Below are positions 54,131-63,280 of a DNA stretch of 64,000 nt, piece by piece. The notes beneath the pieces were generated by a model that was given only the letters and a program-made list of their open reading frames with translations, made no database searches and had not been told where the DNA came from. Positions within the stretch are counted from its first letter, which is position 1; the number at the start of each line of letters is the position of its first letter. Origin of the DNA: Leptolyngbya sp. BL0902 (GTDB lineage: Bacteria > Cyanobacteriota > Cyanobacteriia > Phormidesmidales > Phormidesmidaceae). A program made the position numbers and the translations under genes. The stretch spans positions 1,364,001-1,428,000 of the forward strand of contig NZ_CP046155.1 in assembly GCF_016403105.1 (NCBI RefSeq), in the 5' to 3' direction.

Positions 54131-54934
54131 CTAGGCCTGCTGCCGTTGGCGGCGGTTGCTGCGGTAGCGGATGTATTCTGCCAGCCCCGACAGCAGGGCC
54201 GACCCGGTAATCAGCACCACACTGAGGGCGTTGATGTCGGGCTTTACCCCGGTGCGAACCCGGCTGAAAATCTCTAGGGGCAAGGGGTTGACGCCGCCCC
54301 CTGCCGTAAAGCTGGAGATCAGCAAATCATCCATGCTCAGCACAAAGGCCAGCAAACAGCCCGCAAAAATGCCCGGTGCTAACTGAGGAATCAACACCTG
54401 CATCATGGCTTGGAACGGTGTCGCCCCTAGGTCTAGGGCAGCTTCCTCTAGGTTAGGATCCAAGTTTTGCAGCCGACTGGAGACCACCACCGCAATGTAG
54501 GCCAAGCAAAAGACCATGTGGGCCGCAATCACAGTCCCCAGGCTGAGGGGAATGGCCACGGAGGTGAGAAACACCAGGGTGGCCACCGCAATGGCAATGT
54601 CGGGAATAATCAGCGGCAGGTAGGACACGCCGCGATAAAGCCCCTTGCCCCAAAAGCGATACTTGGCCAGCCCAATCGCCATTAGGGTGCCCAGCACCGC
54701 CGATACCGCCACCGCCACCCCCGCAATGGTCAGGCTATCCATCAGCGCCGCAAAAATCCGCCGATCCTGAAACAGCGCCCGATACCACTGCAAACTAAAC
54801 CCTTCCCAGTTGGTGCTGTAGCGAGAACCGTTGAAGCTGTACACCGCCAGCACGATGATCGGGAAATACATGAAGCCGTACATCACGGCAGTGAAGAGGC
54901 TTTGCCAGGTAGGTTTGGAGAAGGGGGAGGCCAT
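54131..54934 (-). CDS. potC: spermidine/putrescine ABC transporter permease
   Basis: 267 residues from the ATG giving MASPFSKPTW; the longer frame upstream reads through the heptad repeats and is not real. Six membrane helices and the EAA-type loop (EEAALDLGATPFQAMMQVLIPQL, about 153-175). Partner of PotB in polyamine uptake. Last gene of the potA-D-B-C run, 130 bp after potB. Confidence 0.93.
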   Translation of the reverse strand: MASPFSKPTWQSLFTAVMYGFMYFPIIVLAVYSFNGSRYSTNWEGFSLQWYRALFQDRRIFAALMDSLTIAGVAVAVSAVLGTLMAIGLAKYRFWGKGLYRGVSYLPLIIPDIAIAVATLVFLTSVAIPLSLGTVIAAHMVFCLAYIAVVVSSRLQNLDPNLEEAALDLGATPFQAMMQVLIPQLAPGIFAGCLLAFVLSMDDLLISSFTAGGGVNPLPLEIFSRVRTGVKPDINALSVVLITGSALLSGLAEYIRYRSNRRQRQQA

Positions 54935-54936
54935 GG

Positions 54937-54999
54937 GGGAGTCGGGAATCAGGAGTCGGGAATCGGGAGTTGGGAGTCGGGAATCAGGAATCGGGAATC
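54937..54999. repeat. heptad tandem repeat (STRR) between potB and potC
   Basis: Nine consecutive 7-mers of GGGA(A/G)T(C/T) or AGGA(A/G)TC directly upstream of the potC start, inside the operon. Same class as 1061-1097. It may affect potC translation. Confidence 0.85.
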
Positions 55000-55064
55000 G
55001 GGATCTGTGCAGGGGTGAGGTCTCCTCACCCAATCAAACGGGGGGCGTTCATCAAGGTTAGGGA

Positions 55065-55988
55065 TTATTGGGAGGTTTCGGTGACAGTGCTGCGGTCGCC
55101 GTATTTCAGCAGCAGGGCGATGGCGAGGCTGACGGCGAGGATCAGCACCATGCTGAGGGCAGAGCCAAATCCCCAGGCACGGGTGGGGCCGAGGAATTGG
55201 TTGTAGATCAGGCGGCTGATGTTCATGGAAGACGCGCCACCGAGCAGGGTGGGAACGACAAAATCCCCCAGGGCGGCGATGAACACCAGCAGGCACCCCG
55301 CCGCAATGCCGGGGAGGGTTTGGGGGACGGTGATTTTCCAAAATCGCTGCGGGGGATTGGCTCCGAGGTCGGCAGCAGCTTCCAGCAGGCGGGTATCTAG
55401 CTTTTCGAGGGCGGCGTAGAGGATGAGCACCATGTAGGGCAGAAGGCTGTAGGTAAGGCCAATCAGCACGGCGGTGGGCGTATTCAGCCAGTTTTGGCTG
55501 GGCAAACCAAAGACACCGAAGAGGGTATTCAGTACGCCGCTGGGGCGGAGGATAGTAATCCAGGCGTAGGCCCGCAGCAGGGAAGACGTCCACAGGGGCA
55601 AGACAAAGGCCACCACCAGCAGATTACGCCAGGGTTTGGGCGACATCAGCGCCAGCCAGTAGGCCACCGGAAAGCCTAGCCCCAGGCACAGCAGAGTTGT
55701 CCCCAGGGCAAAGGCGAGGGATCGGCCCATCACCCGCAGGTAAACGGGCTCCAAAATTTGGAGATAGTTGCCCAGGCCATAGCCCCCGGCGGGTTGGCCC
55801 AGCCGCAGACCGGGCACCAGGCTAATTTCGAGGATCAGAAGGGTAGGAATCACCAACAGCAGCAGCAACCACAGCCCCGCTGGCCCCAGCATGGCCACTG
55901 GCCCCAGCCAACGCCGAGGCGAGAGAGCTTGGGCAAGGCGCGATCCCCAGTCCGGGGAGATCGGTGACGGCAGGGGGGATTCGGCCAT
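55065..55988 (-). CDS. potB: spermidine/putrescine ABC transporter permease
   Basis: 307 residues, six helices. The EAA loop EAAADLGANPPQRFWKITVPQ (about 205-225) contacts PotA. The N-terminus is Pro/Ser-rich and cytoplasmic. Second membrane subunit of the polyamine importer. It follows potD by about 118 bp with a small palindrome between. Confidence 0.93.
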   Translation of the reverse strand: MAESPLPSPISPDWGSRLAQALSPRRWLGPVAMLGPAGLWLLLLLVIPTLLILEISLVPGLRLGQPAGGYGLGNYLQILEPVYLRVMGRSLAFALGTTLLCLGLGFPVAYWLALMSPKPWRNLLVVAFVLPLWTSSLLRAYAWITILRPSGVLNTLFGVFGLPSQNWLNTPTAVLIGLTYSLLPYMVLILYAALEKLDTRLLEAAADLGANPPQRFWKITVPQTLPGIAAGCLLVFIAALGDFVVPTLLGGASSMNISRLIYNQFLGPTRAWGFGSALSMVLILAVSLAIALLLKYGDRSTVTETSQ

Positions 55989-56022
55989 GGCGTTCTAGCT
56001 TCCTTGAGCGTGTCGATCAGCG

Positions 56023-56042
56023 GTAGGGTGGGCACCGCCCAC
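56023..56042. repeat. REP-like palindrome in the pot operon
   Basis: GTAGGGTGGGCACCGCCCAC, with a GTGGGC/GCCCAC stem, related to the palindrome at 41786-41810. It lies between potB and potD. Confidence 0.55.
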
Positions 56043-56106
56043 TTCTGAGCGTTAGGGATGAGCGATAGCGCGGACATCACCCGCCCTCTAGGATCAGGCT
56101 TACGAC

Positions 56107-57231
56107 CTAGGCGCTGGTAATCTCTGTCCAAAAGCGGTCGAAGAGATCGTTGCTGGCGGTGTCGATGGATTGGATGCCTTCGCTGCGGTCTAGCACCTCA
56201 TCGGGGGGATAGAGGTGATCGTTATTGCGAATTTCGTCGGGCAGCAGGTCAAAGGCGGCTTGGTTGGCGGTGGCAAACAGCAGTCGCTCCACAGCGGCCT
56301 TGGCCACCTCTGGCTCTAGCAAAAAGTTGATCCACTGGTAGGCGGCGTCCACGTTGGGCGCAGAGGTGGGAATGACGAGGGTGTCTGTCCACAGGGAGGT
56401 GCCGCTAGCGGGGATGACATAGTCCAGCCGCTCGTCTTCTAGGGTGAGGGCAATGGCATCGCTGGAGTAGGCCATGGCGATGGACAGATCCCCCGCCAAA
56501 ATTTCGTTCTCAAAGCCCGTGGTTTTGAAGGCGGCAATGTGGGGCTGAAGCTCGCGCAGTTTGCCATAGGCCGCCTCAATCTGGGCTGGATCGGTGGTGT
56601 TGTAGGAATAGCCCAACACCTTCAACGCCACCCCCAGGGTTTCGCGCATATCGTCGAGCAGGGTGATGCGGCGGGAGAGGGCATCTTGGTTATCCCACAG
56701 AAAGACCCAGTCGGTGGGGGATCCGGGGGTGAAGTCGCGGTTGTAGAGCAGCCCGGTGGTGCCCCAGTTGAAGGGAATGCTGTGGGCGTTACCGGGGTCG
56801 TAGGCGGGGTTTTGCCACTGCCTTTTGAGGTTTTCGAGGCCCACCAGCCGAGAATGATCGATGGCCGATAGCAATCCCGCCCCCACCATTTCCGACACCA
56901 TATAGTCGGAGGGGTAGAGCAGGCTATAGGCGGCACCACCCCCGGCCTGCATTCTAGTCAGCATGACTTCGTTGGAGTCAAAAATATCCACCACCACCCG
57001 AATTCCGGTGCGTTCGGTGAAGGCGGCCATGAGCCCGTCGTCCACATAGTTAGCCCAGGTATAGATGTGGAGGGTATTGGGATCGCTCCCTCCCGTCGCC
57101 GGGGGGCGCGTCAGGTTTTGCCGACAGTTGGCCATGGATATCCCGGCCACCACTGCCGCTGATCGCTGTAGAAATCGACGACGGCTCCAGTGCACTCTAG
57201 GGCGACGGGCGGGTGGTGGCGTTGGGGGCAC
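56107..57231 (-). CDS. potD: spermidine/putrescine-binding periplasmic protein, Tat-type signal
   Basis: 374 residues. A twin-arginine signal, SRRRFLQ at about 15-21, precedes a hydrophobic segment ending near MANC (about 38). It is a binding protein with ligand-contact segments LHIYTWANYVDDGL, YSLLYPSDYMV and FNWGTTGLLYN typical of PotD/PotF. It delivers polyamines to PotBC. Tat export is unusual for this class but seen in cyanobacteria. The Cys lies in a poor lipobox, so lipoprotein status is uncertain. Confidence 0.93.
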   Translation of the reverse strand: MPPTPPPARRPRVHWSRRRFLQRSAAVVAGISMANCRQNLTRPPATGGSDPNTLHIYTWANYVDDGLMAAFTERTGIRVVVDIFDSNEVMLTRMQAGGGAAYSLLYPSDYMVSEMVGAGLLSAIDHSRLVGLENLKRQWQNPAYDPGNAHSIPFNWGTTGLLYNRDFTPGSPTDWVFLWDNQDALSRRITLLDDMRETLGVALKVLGYSYNTTDPAQIEAAYGKLRELQPHIAAFKTTGFENEILAGDLSIAMAYSSDAIALTLEDERLDYVIPASGTSLWTDTLVIPTSAPNVDAAYQWINFLLEPEVAKAAVERLLFATANQAAFDLLPDEIRNNDHLYPPDEVLDRSEGIQSIDTASNDLFDRFWTEITSA

Positions 57232-57311
57232 AGATGTCTCCTTCGGGGTAGCAGAGAGGTGGCGGTGAAGCTTCTGAGTTGGGAGGATTCCACCCTGATG
57301 TTAACCGTTGG

Positions 57312-58490
57312 TTAACGGTCTAGGGACGATCCACTGGCGCGATCCTCCAGCACATCGGGCAGGGTGGATTCAGCGGAGAGCAGTCGGGCATCCTCGGCGG
57401 CCCAGTAGGCGTAGATCGGGGTATCGAGGTCGGGGAGGGTTTGGCCTCGGTTGGCCAGCAAGACCGTCAGGGTTTCCCCAGAGGACAGCCGCACACCACA
57501 GTGGACGTGGGTGCCCAGGTACATGACATGGCTAATCTGGCCGTGGTAGCAATTGTCGGCGGTGGGAAAATCGGCGCTGAGGCGAATCTTTTCAGGCCGC
57601 ACGCTAACCACCACGGGGTGAGGCTCCGGCGATATCTCAGGGGGCCGCTGCACCAGCACCTTCAGCCCCGACGGTGTTATCACCCGCATCACGGTGCTAT
57701 CGCCCCCCGCTAGGTGGCCCTTGAGCAGGTTGGTATCGCCAATGAAATCGGCCACAAAGGGGGTGGTGGGGCGGTCGTAAATGTCGCTGGGGGTGCCAAT
57801 TTGGTCAATCCGTCCGGCGTTCATCACGGCAATGCGGTCGGAGAGGGAGAGGGCTTCCTCTTGGTCGTGCGTCACCATGATAAAGGTGATGCCCAACTGG
57901 CGATGCAGGGTAGACAACTCCACCTGCATTTGCTTACGCAGCTTCAGATCCAAGGCTCCGAGGGGTTCATCCAGCAGCATCACCGCTGGACGATTGACCA
58001 AGGCCCGCGCCAGGGCCACCCGCTGCTTTTGCCCGCCGGAGAGCTGATTGGGCATCCGGTCGGCAAGGCTCTCCATCCGCACCAGCCGCAGGGCATCTAG
58101 CACCCGCTCCCGCACCTGGCTAGAGGGCAGGCGCTTAATTTTGAGGCCAAAGGCAATGTTGTCTCGCACGGTCATGTGGTCGAACAGGGCATAGCTTTGG
58201 AACACCGTGTTCACCGGGCGGCGGTGGGCGGGAATGCGGCCCATGTCCACGCCCTGAATCATCACCAATCCCTCGGTGGGGGTCTCAAATCCGGCAATGA
58301 GCCGCAGCGTGGTGGTTTTGCCGCAGCCGGAGGGGCCGAGAATGCTAAAAAATTCGCCTTGGTAAATTCGCAGATCCAGCCCTTGCACCGCTGGCTCGTC
58401 GTCAAAACGCTTGATCACCCCCCGAAGCTCGACATCAACTGCCCCCTCGGTGGCCGTGGCCGGGGTGGTGGAGTAAACCGTTTGTGCCAT
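57312..58490 (-). CDS. potA: spermidine/putrescine ABC transporter ATP-binding protein
   Basis: 392 residues: ABC domain (about 20-255) with Walker [11 protein letters not shown]-loop, LSGGQKQR, Walker [13 protein letters not shown] and VTHDQEEAL; then a TOBE regulatory domain (about 270-365). Powers polyamine import. First gene of the operon. The order potA-D-B-C puts the binding protein second, unlike the potABCD order of E. coli. Confidence 0.95.
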   Translation of the reverse strand: MAQTVYSTTPATATEGAVDVELRGVIKRFDDEPAVQGLDLRIYQGEFFSILGPSGCGKTTTLRLIAGFETPTEGLVMIQGVDMGRIPAHRRPVNTVFQSYALFDHMTVRDNIAFGLKIKRLPSSQVRERVLDALRLVRMESLADRMPNQLSGGQKQRVALARALVNRPAVMLLDEPLGALDLKLRKQMQVELSTLHRQLGITFIMVTHDQEEALSLSDRIAVMNAGRIDQIGTPSDIYDRPTTPFVADFIGDTNLLKGHLAGGDSTVMRVITPSGLKVLVQRPPEISPEPHPVVVSVRPEKIRLSADFPTADNCYHGQISHVMYLGTHVHCGVRLSSGETLTVLLANRGQTLPDLDTPIYAYWAAEDARLLSAESTLPDVLEDRASGSSLDR

Positions 58491-58703
58491 GGCAGCGCAT
58501 CCCCATTGTCAACCCAACTTTAGCGATCTAATTGCAGATAAACAAGTCAATTCCAAAAATCCGCTCCAAAGAGGGTTCGGCCTGAAACGTGGGTCTTCGC
58601 CTAAACTGTATATATAGACACAGTTTTTGGGAACGCTAGTCAGAGGAGCTTGAAAGTCCTCAGAAAACGTCAGGCTTTTTGTCCCAGTCTGGAGGATAGA
58701 CCC

Positions 58704-58805
58704 ATGACAACGGCATTTATCAACGGCTTAGAAATTATTGCTGTCATGACCATGATGACCCTGGTGATGTGCCCTGTCCTGCTGTGGTTGTTGCCCCAGC
58801 GGTAG
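58704..58805 (+). CDS. 33-residue single-helix membrane peptide, unknown
   Basis: An open frame from ATG with a strong GGAGG Shine-Dalgarno 8 nt upstream. It reads MTTAFINGLEIIAVMTM, then MTLVMCPVLLWLLPQR. One membrane helix (about 8-29). It has the shape of small photosystem or NDH subunits; the EIIAVMT segment loosely recalls Psb30/Ycf12, but I cannot match it to a family. It stands alone between divergent potA and the convergent kinase gene. Confidence 0.6.
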   Translation: MTTAFINGLEIIAVMTMMTLVMCPVLLWLLPQR

Positions 58806-58820
58806 GGCCTGCCCGCTCCC

Positions 58821-61220
58821 CTATGGTTCTGGGCGGTGGGGCTGGGGATGCTCCCAGGTGCCTGAGAGTAGGCGGGTGGCTTCGTCGGCAAATTCTGGCT
58901 CATCCTCCCCGTCGGGTTCGAGCAGGGCGAGGGGATAGGGAGGGGGGGCTTGCCCTAGGGCGTCAGGGCCGCTGAAATTCAGGTGTTGCTCCACGATTTC
59001 CAAGTCTCGCAGCGCCTCCCAGGCCGACTGGTAGCGGTCGATAAAGTTGTACTGCACCAGGCGAGACAGCAGGTGAGCTAGGGCAGGATGGAGGTCTGGG
59101 GCGGCATAGCGCCAGATAATTTCTCCCTTGGCATCGCGTTTGAAGGCGTAGGCCGGAATCCCGGTCAGGGCCTCTAGGGCGGTGATGCCGAGGGCATAGA
59201 GGTCGCTGGCAAAGGTGGGCATCCCAGCGGATTGTTCGCTGGGCATATAGCCCTGGGTGCCGACGCCCACGGTGGCGGTGGGAGGATCACTGTCTTCGGT
59301 GGTGAGGGAGTGAGACAGCGCCTTCACGGCACCAAAGTCAATCAGTACCAGTCGCCGATCTTGGTGACGGCGAATGATATTGGCGGGTTTGATATCCCGG
59401 TGAATTACTCCCTGACTGTGGACAAAGCCGATCACGGGCAGTAAATCCTTCAGTAGGTGCAGCACGTAGATCTGAGGCTGGGGCCGACGGGAGGCCAGTT
59501 CCGCTTGGAGCAGATGGCCTTCAATCATTTCCTCCACCAAGTAGAAGGCATTTTGGAACTCGAAGTAGGCCAGCAGGCGAGGAATTTGGTCGTGGTGGCC
59601 CAGACGCTCTAGGGTTTCGGCTTCGCTGGCAAAAAAGCGCTGCCCTAACCGATGGGCCTTCGGGTCATCGCTGATTATCCGCAGTTGCTTGACGACGCAG
59701 ATGGGTGCGCCCGGTCGTTGGGTATCTTGGGCCACGTAGGTTTCGCCAAACCCCCCCGAACCTAATAACCGGGTGACGCGGTAACGGTTGCCCAGCATCA
59801 GGCCAATCACCTCCTCCTGCCGCCGTCGCAGCAGGTCTTGGAGGTCGTCCTGCTGGCTGATGATTTCCTGCACAATGGGCGAGGTGACGTACTGTTCGAG
59901 GGTTTGGCGCAGGCGTTGTTTCCGCAGTTGTTCGGTGACGATGTCCGTCACAATGTAGGTTCCGCCCATCACTAAAAAGCCCAGGATCGGCACCCCCATG
60001 GGTAGCCAATAGCCCCCCAGCGCAAAGACACCATAGCTTAGCCAAAACCAGGTGCTTCCCACCGCTACCGTCCAGCCCAGCCTTGCCACTGGACGATTAA
60101 ACCGCCACAGCAGCCCCCCAAACCCCGCCCCCGCCGATAGGATCAGCGCCGCCCGCAGCCAGGGGTAGGGAAGCTGACGCAGGGCCACCCCTTGGCGCAG
60201 ATTTGCGAGGTCATGGGCCAGAATTTCAACCCCGGCCATCGCCTCTGGGTGAAACAGGGTTTGGGAGAAGGGGGCTCGGTGAAAGTCTTGGAGAAATCGA
60301 GCGGTGGCTCCAATCAGCACAATTTTGTCCTGGAAAAATTCGCCGTTGCCCAGGTGGTTCATCCAGGGGTCGGGATCCAGCACGTACCAAAAGGGCAGGT
60401 GTTGAAAACTGTAGGCTGGCCCATAGAATGCCACAAAGTCACCCCGGCGAGGGGGAAAATCCACCTGGGCGGCTCGGAGGGTGGCCTCCGTCAGGGTCTC
60501 AAAATCGCGGTAGAGGTTGTCGATCTGGCCTGCATCGGCGGTGGCGTCTAGGTGTGCCTGTCGGCTCTCCAAATAGGCCCGCCCATGGCGATGGATGCGG
60601 CTATCCACCTCTATGGGAGAGTTAATGCTGCCCACCCGCACAGGGGTTTCCAACAGCCGAGGCAGGGGCAATCGCAGTTGATCTAGGGTGCCCTGGCGCA
60701 GGTCGGTGTCGTCAAAGCTAGCGGCCAGCACCACCCGATCCCCCCAGCGGGTCAGTACCTCGACTAGGGCATCATCGTCCTCGGGGCCGTAGCCACTTTC
60801 CGCCAGAAACAGCACATCCACCGCCACCGCCTTGGCCCCCGCCGTCAGCAGTTTGTCAATGGCCTGGGCGTAGGCCCGCCGCTCCCAGGGGATATTGGCT
60901 ATGGGCGCAAGGGCCGCATACTGGTCGGGGTTGGTGCGGTAGTATTCCGCCTGGGCAAAGGATTCGTCGTCCATCGCCAAAATCACAATGTCCGCTGGGG
61001 CCGGACGGGGGCCACGAATGTCAAAAAACAGGGTTTGCAGCGGCCTATCCAACAGTTGAGCCAGGGGGGAGTCTGCGGCCCCGTGAACCGCCATAAACCC
61101 TAGCCACAGCCCCGCCAAAGCAACCCTCAGCCAGCCCTTTTTAATCTGTCGCTGCACCCAGCCCTTAACCTGGGTTTGGGGCTGGGGAGACGAGGGAGTG
61201 ACCTGGGGCGCAGAGGGCAT
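58821..61220 (-). CDS. CHASE2 sensor Ser/Thr protein kinase
   Basis: 799 residues from the ATG giving MPSAPQVTPSS. One membrane helix (about 28-50), an extracellular CHASE2 sensor (about 55-340, ending at the FRDFHRAPFSQTLFHPEAM region), three helices (about 350-430), then a kinase domain (about 485-740). Kinase motifs: GSGGFGETYVA (P-loop), VVKQL (Lys), HRDIKPANI (catalytic loop) and IDFGAVKAL (DFG). An active SpkA/F-like signalling kinase with an unknown extracellular cue. The two PP2C enzymes in the window could be its antagonists, but that is inference. Confidence 0.93.
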   Translation of the reverse strand: MPSAPQVTPSSPQPQTQVKGWVQRQIKKGWLRVALAGLWLGFMAVHGAADSPLAQLLDRPLQTLFFDIRGPRPAPADIVILAMDDESFAQAEYYRTNPDQYAALAPIANIPWERRAYAQAIDKLLTAGAKAVAVDVLFLAESGYGPEDDDALVEVLTRWGDRVVLAASFDDTDLRQGTLDQLRLPLPRLLETPVRVGSINSPIEVDSRIHRHGRAYLESRQAHLDATADAGQIDNLYRDFETLTEATLRAAQVDFPPRRGDFVAFYGPAYSFQHLPFWYVLDPDPWMNHLGNGEFFQDKIVLIGATARFLQDFHRAPFSQTLFHPEAMAGVEILAHDLANLRQGVALRQLPYPWLRAALILSAGAGFGGLLWRFNRPVARLGWTVAVGSTWFWLSYGVFALGGYWLPMGVPILGFLVMGGTYIVTDIVTEQLRKQRLRQTLEQYVTSPIVQEIISQQDDLQDLLRRRQEEVIGLMLGNRYRVTRLLGSGGFGETYVAQDTQRPGAPICVVKQLRIISDDPKAHRLGQRFFASEAETLERLGHHDQIPRLLAYFEFQNAFYLVEEMIEGHLLQAELASRRPQPQIYVLHLLKDLLPVIGFVHSQGVIHRDIKPANIIRRHQDRRLVLIDFGAVKALSHSLTTEDSDPPTATVGVGTQGYMPSEQSAGMPTFASDLYALGITALEALTGIPAYAFKRDAKGEIIWRYAAPDLHPALAHLLSRLVQYNFIDRYQSAWEALRDLEIVEQHLNFSGPDALGQAPPPYPLALLEPDGEDEPEFADEATRLLSGTWEHPQPHRPEP

Positions 61221-61456
61221 GGCATCAAACTCCAAGCAGCGGCGAAACGGAGGCTATCGGAACGGGAGTGAAGACTTGGGTAGATAGAGCCCGGTGGCTT
61301 TCAGAATAGCGAAAAGCCAACGCCTTGGGGACGCTACCTGGAGCCAGCCCAATTTTGAAGAGTTGGCCACCCAATTTTGAGGCGTTGGCCAAAGAACATA
61401 AACCGCCCTACCTTTTCGGGGGGCAGCATCGTGATCTGCCCTAGCCATGCCTCGCC

Positions 61457-62629
61457 CTAGATCAAGCAGAGGATATTGGGATTGGGGGGGCATCCCAGGC
61501 GGTTCACGGGGTTGTTGTGGAGGTAAATTTGGCTCAGATTGGGGAGGGATCGCAGCACTGAGGTGTCTTCGATAAGGTTGCGGTTGAGATTGAGGGAACG
61601 AAGATTTTCTAAGGCAATCAAGGGGCTTAGGTCTTCAATCTGGTTGGAGCTGAGATCCAGAACTTCTAGGGCCGTCAGCCCACCCAGGGGCGTGAGATCC
61701 ACCACACGGTTTTGGTTGAGATACAGCACTCTCAGGTGAGCTAAGGGGGCGAGGGGAACGAGGGATTCTGCTTGGGTTTGGCTGAGGTGAAGTTCCTCCA
61801 GCGCCGTCAAGGATTCTAGCCCCTGAAGGCTTCTAAGGGGATTATTGGCCAGACCCAACATCCGCAGTCGATCTAAGGCAGAAAGGGGCGTTAGGTCAGT
61901 CACTTGGTTATTGCTGAGGGAGAGCCGGGTAATCTGGGGCATTTGGGCCAAGGGGCTCACATCTTGGATGGCATTGTTGTGCAACATCAGATTTGTCACC
62001 TGGGGCCAACTGGCTAGGGGGGCGATATCCGTTAACCCTTGGTAGGACAAATTCAGTAGCCGCACCACCGAGGCTCGCCGTTCTGCTAGCAGGCAGTCTT
62101 CTACCCCCAGTTCAGTCATCAGCACCGCGACCGTGTGGCGCTGGTCGTCCGATAGCTCAGCTTGGGCTTCACACCACTGCTGAAACGTCCGAGGAGCTAC
62201 CGTCGCCTGGGACATTTCACCCCCCGACTCTAATTCCGGCGAATCTCCCAACGGAGGGATGCGATCTGACTCCACTGATTCTGGTGTGTCCACCGATGCG
62301 TCCACTGACTCTGGTGTGTCCACCGATTCTGACGCGCCCACTGACTCCGCCGACTCTGCTGATTCTGGTGTGTCTACTGACTCCACCGATTCTGGTGTGT
62401 CCACTGTCTGAGTCGCCGCATCCATCACTTCCAAGACGGAGGGATCTGTGGCCCCAGGTGCTGTCTCTACCCCCTGCACCACCGAGGCTTCGGCATTGTG
62501 GATGTCTACGTCCGTTGCTCCAGCCACGTCCATCCAGCCCAAAGCCGCCAGCAGCCAGACTATCCCCACCAGTCGCCCTGGGGCCAAACCGCACCTCACC
62601 AAACCAAGCCCCCCACTCTCTGAAAACAC
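61457..62629 (-). CDS. secreted leucine-rich-repeat protein with Glu/Ser/Thr-rich spacer
   Basis: 390 residues. Signal peptide or single helix (about 15-37), then an acidic low-complexity spacer (about 75-135) of DTPESV-type repeats, then about nine SDS22-like LRRs (about 195-385) of pattern LxxLxLxxNxIxDLxPL. A final Cys motif (GCPPNP, CLI end) caps the array. Internalin-like repeats mediate protein binding; an exported or surface role is likely. It lies 236 bp upstream of the CHASE2 kinase on the same strand, so co-expression is possible. Confidence 0.88.
   Translation of the reverse strand: MFSESGGLGLVRCGLAPGRLVGIVWLLAALGWMDVAGATDVDIHNAEASVVQGVETAPGATDPSVLEVMDAATQTVDTPESVESVDTPESAESAESVGASESVDTPESVDASVDTPESVESDRIPPLGDSPELESGGEMSQATVAPRTFQQWCEAQAELSDDQRHTVAVLMTELGVEDCLLAERRASVVRLLNLSYQGLTDIAPLASWPQVTNLMLHNNAIQDVSPLAQMPQITRLSLSNNQVTDLTPLSALDRLRMLGLANNPLRSLQGLESLTALEELHLSQTQAESLVPLAPLAHLRVLYLNQNRVVDLTPLGGLTALEVLDLSSNQIEDLSPLIALENLRSLNLNRNLIEDTSVLRSLPNLSQIYLHNNPVNRLGCPPNPNILCLI
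62277..62404. repeat. coding repeats for DTPESV-type units
   Basis: Short imperfect repeats GGTGTGTCCACCGA / GACTCTGG (minus strand codes Asp-Thr-Pro-Glu-Ser) within the LRR gene. Likely to vary in copy number. Confidence 0.75.
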
Positions 62630-62773
62630 GTCCCAACAGCCTGCATAAAACAGCTCTGCGACAATATCCTATCAATTTCCCCCCGCCCTGCTCTCCCTTC
62701 CCCATTCCAATCCCCTGCCTCCGAGGGCCAATAAGCCGATAAAATGCAGAGGTTGCTAAGTCCGTGCCGGATA

Positions 62774-63280
62774 ATGGCCAAAAAGAGTGCAGGGCTGCTG
62801 ATGTACCGCCGCTCTGACCAAGGAATTGAGGTGTTGTTGGTGCACTCCGGTGGGCCATATTGGGTCAATCGTCACTGGCAGGCATGGTCAATTCCTAAAG
62901 GAGAAATTGATCCGGGCGAAGATGCCTTTACGGCTGCCCAGCGGGAATTTCAGGAGGAAACCGGACAGCGCCCCGAAGGGCAGTTCAAGGCGTTGCGGGC
63001 CGTGAGACAATCGGGGGGAAAGCTAGTGTTTGCCTGGGCCTTTGAGGGCGACTTTGACCCCGATACTCTCCACAGCAACACCTTTACCCTGGAATGGCCC
63101 CCCAACTCTGGGCATATGCAGGAGTTCCCAGAGGTGGACGAAGCCGCTTGGTTCACCCTAGAAGAAGCCCAACGCCGCATCATCAAGGCCCAGGCCCAAT
63201 TTTTAGACGAACTGGTGACGGTTTTGGCCAAGACCTCCCCCGATGCCCCTATTCCCCCCCGTTTTCCCCGTTGTACCTGA
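62774..63280 (+). CDS. Nudix hydrolase
   Basis: 168 residues from the ATG giving [18 protein letters not shown] complete Nudix box: GEIDPGE followed by REFQEETG (about 42-64). It hydrolyses a nucleoside diphosphate linked to another group; the AAxG-like sequence [12 protein letters not shown] suggests the diadenosine polyphosphate/NTP type common in cyanobacteria. Its end overlaps the start of recF by 10 bp. Confidence 0.9.
   Translation: MAKKSAGLLMYRRSDQGIEVLLVHSGGPYWVNRHWQAWSIPKGEIDPGEDAFTAAQREFQEETGQRPEGQFKALRAVRQSGGKLVFAWAFEGDFDPDTLHSNTFTLEWPPNSGHMQEFPEVDEAAWFTLEEAQRRIIKAQAQFLDELVTVLAKTSPDAPIPPRFPRCT

Noticed and set aside
54935-55033. N-terminal extension of PotC
   Set aside because: The frame runs through the heptad repeats and encodes a repetitive SRLPTPDS-type peptide. 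The ATG at 54934 fits the family start.
56107-57231. PotD as a lipoprotein
   Set aside because: The Cys near residue 38 is preceded by MAN, a poor lipobox (no Gly/Ala/Ser at -1).
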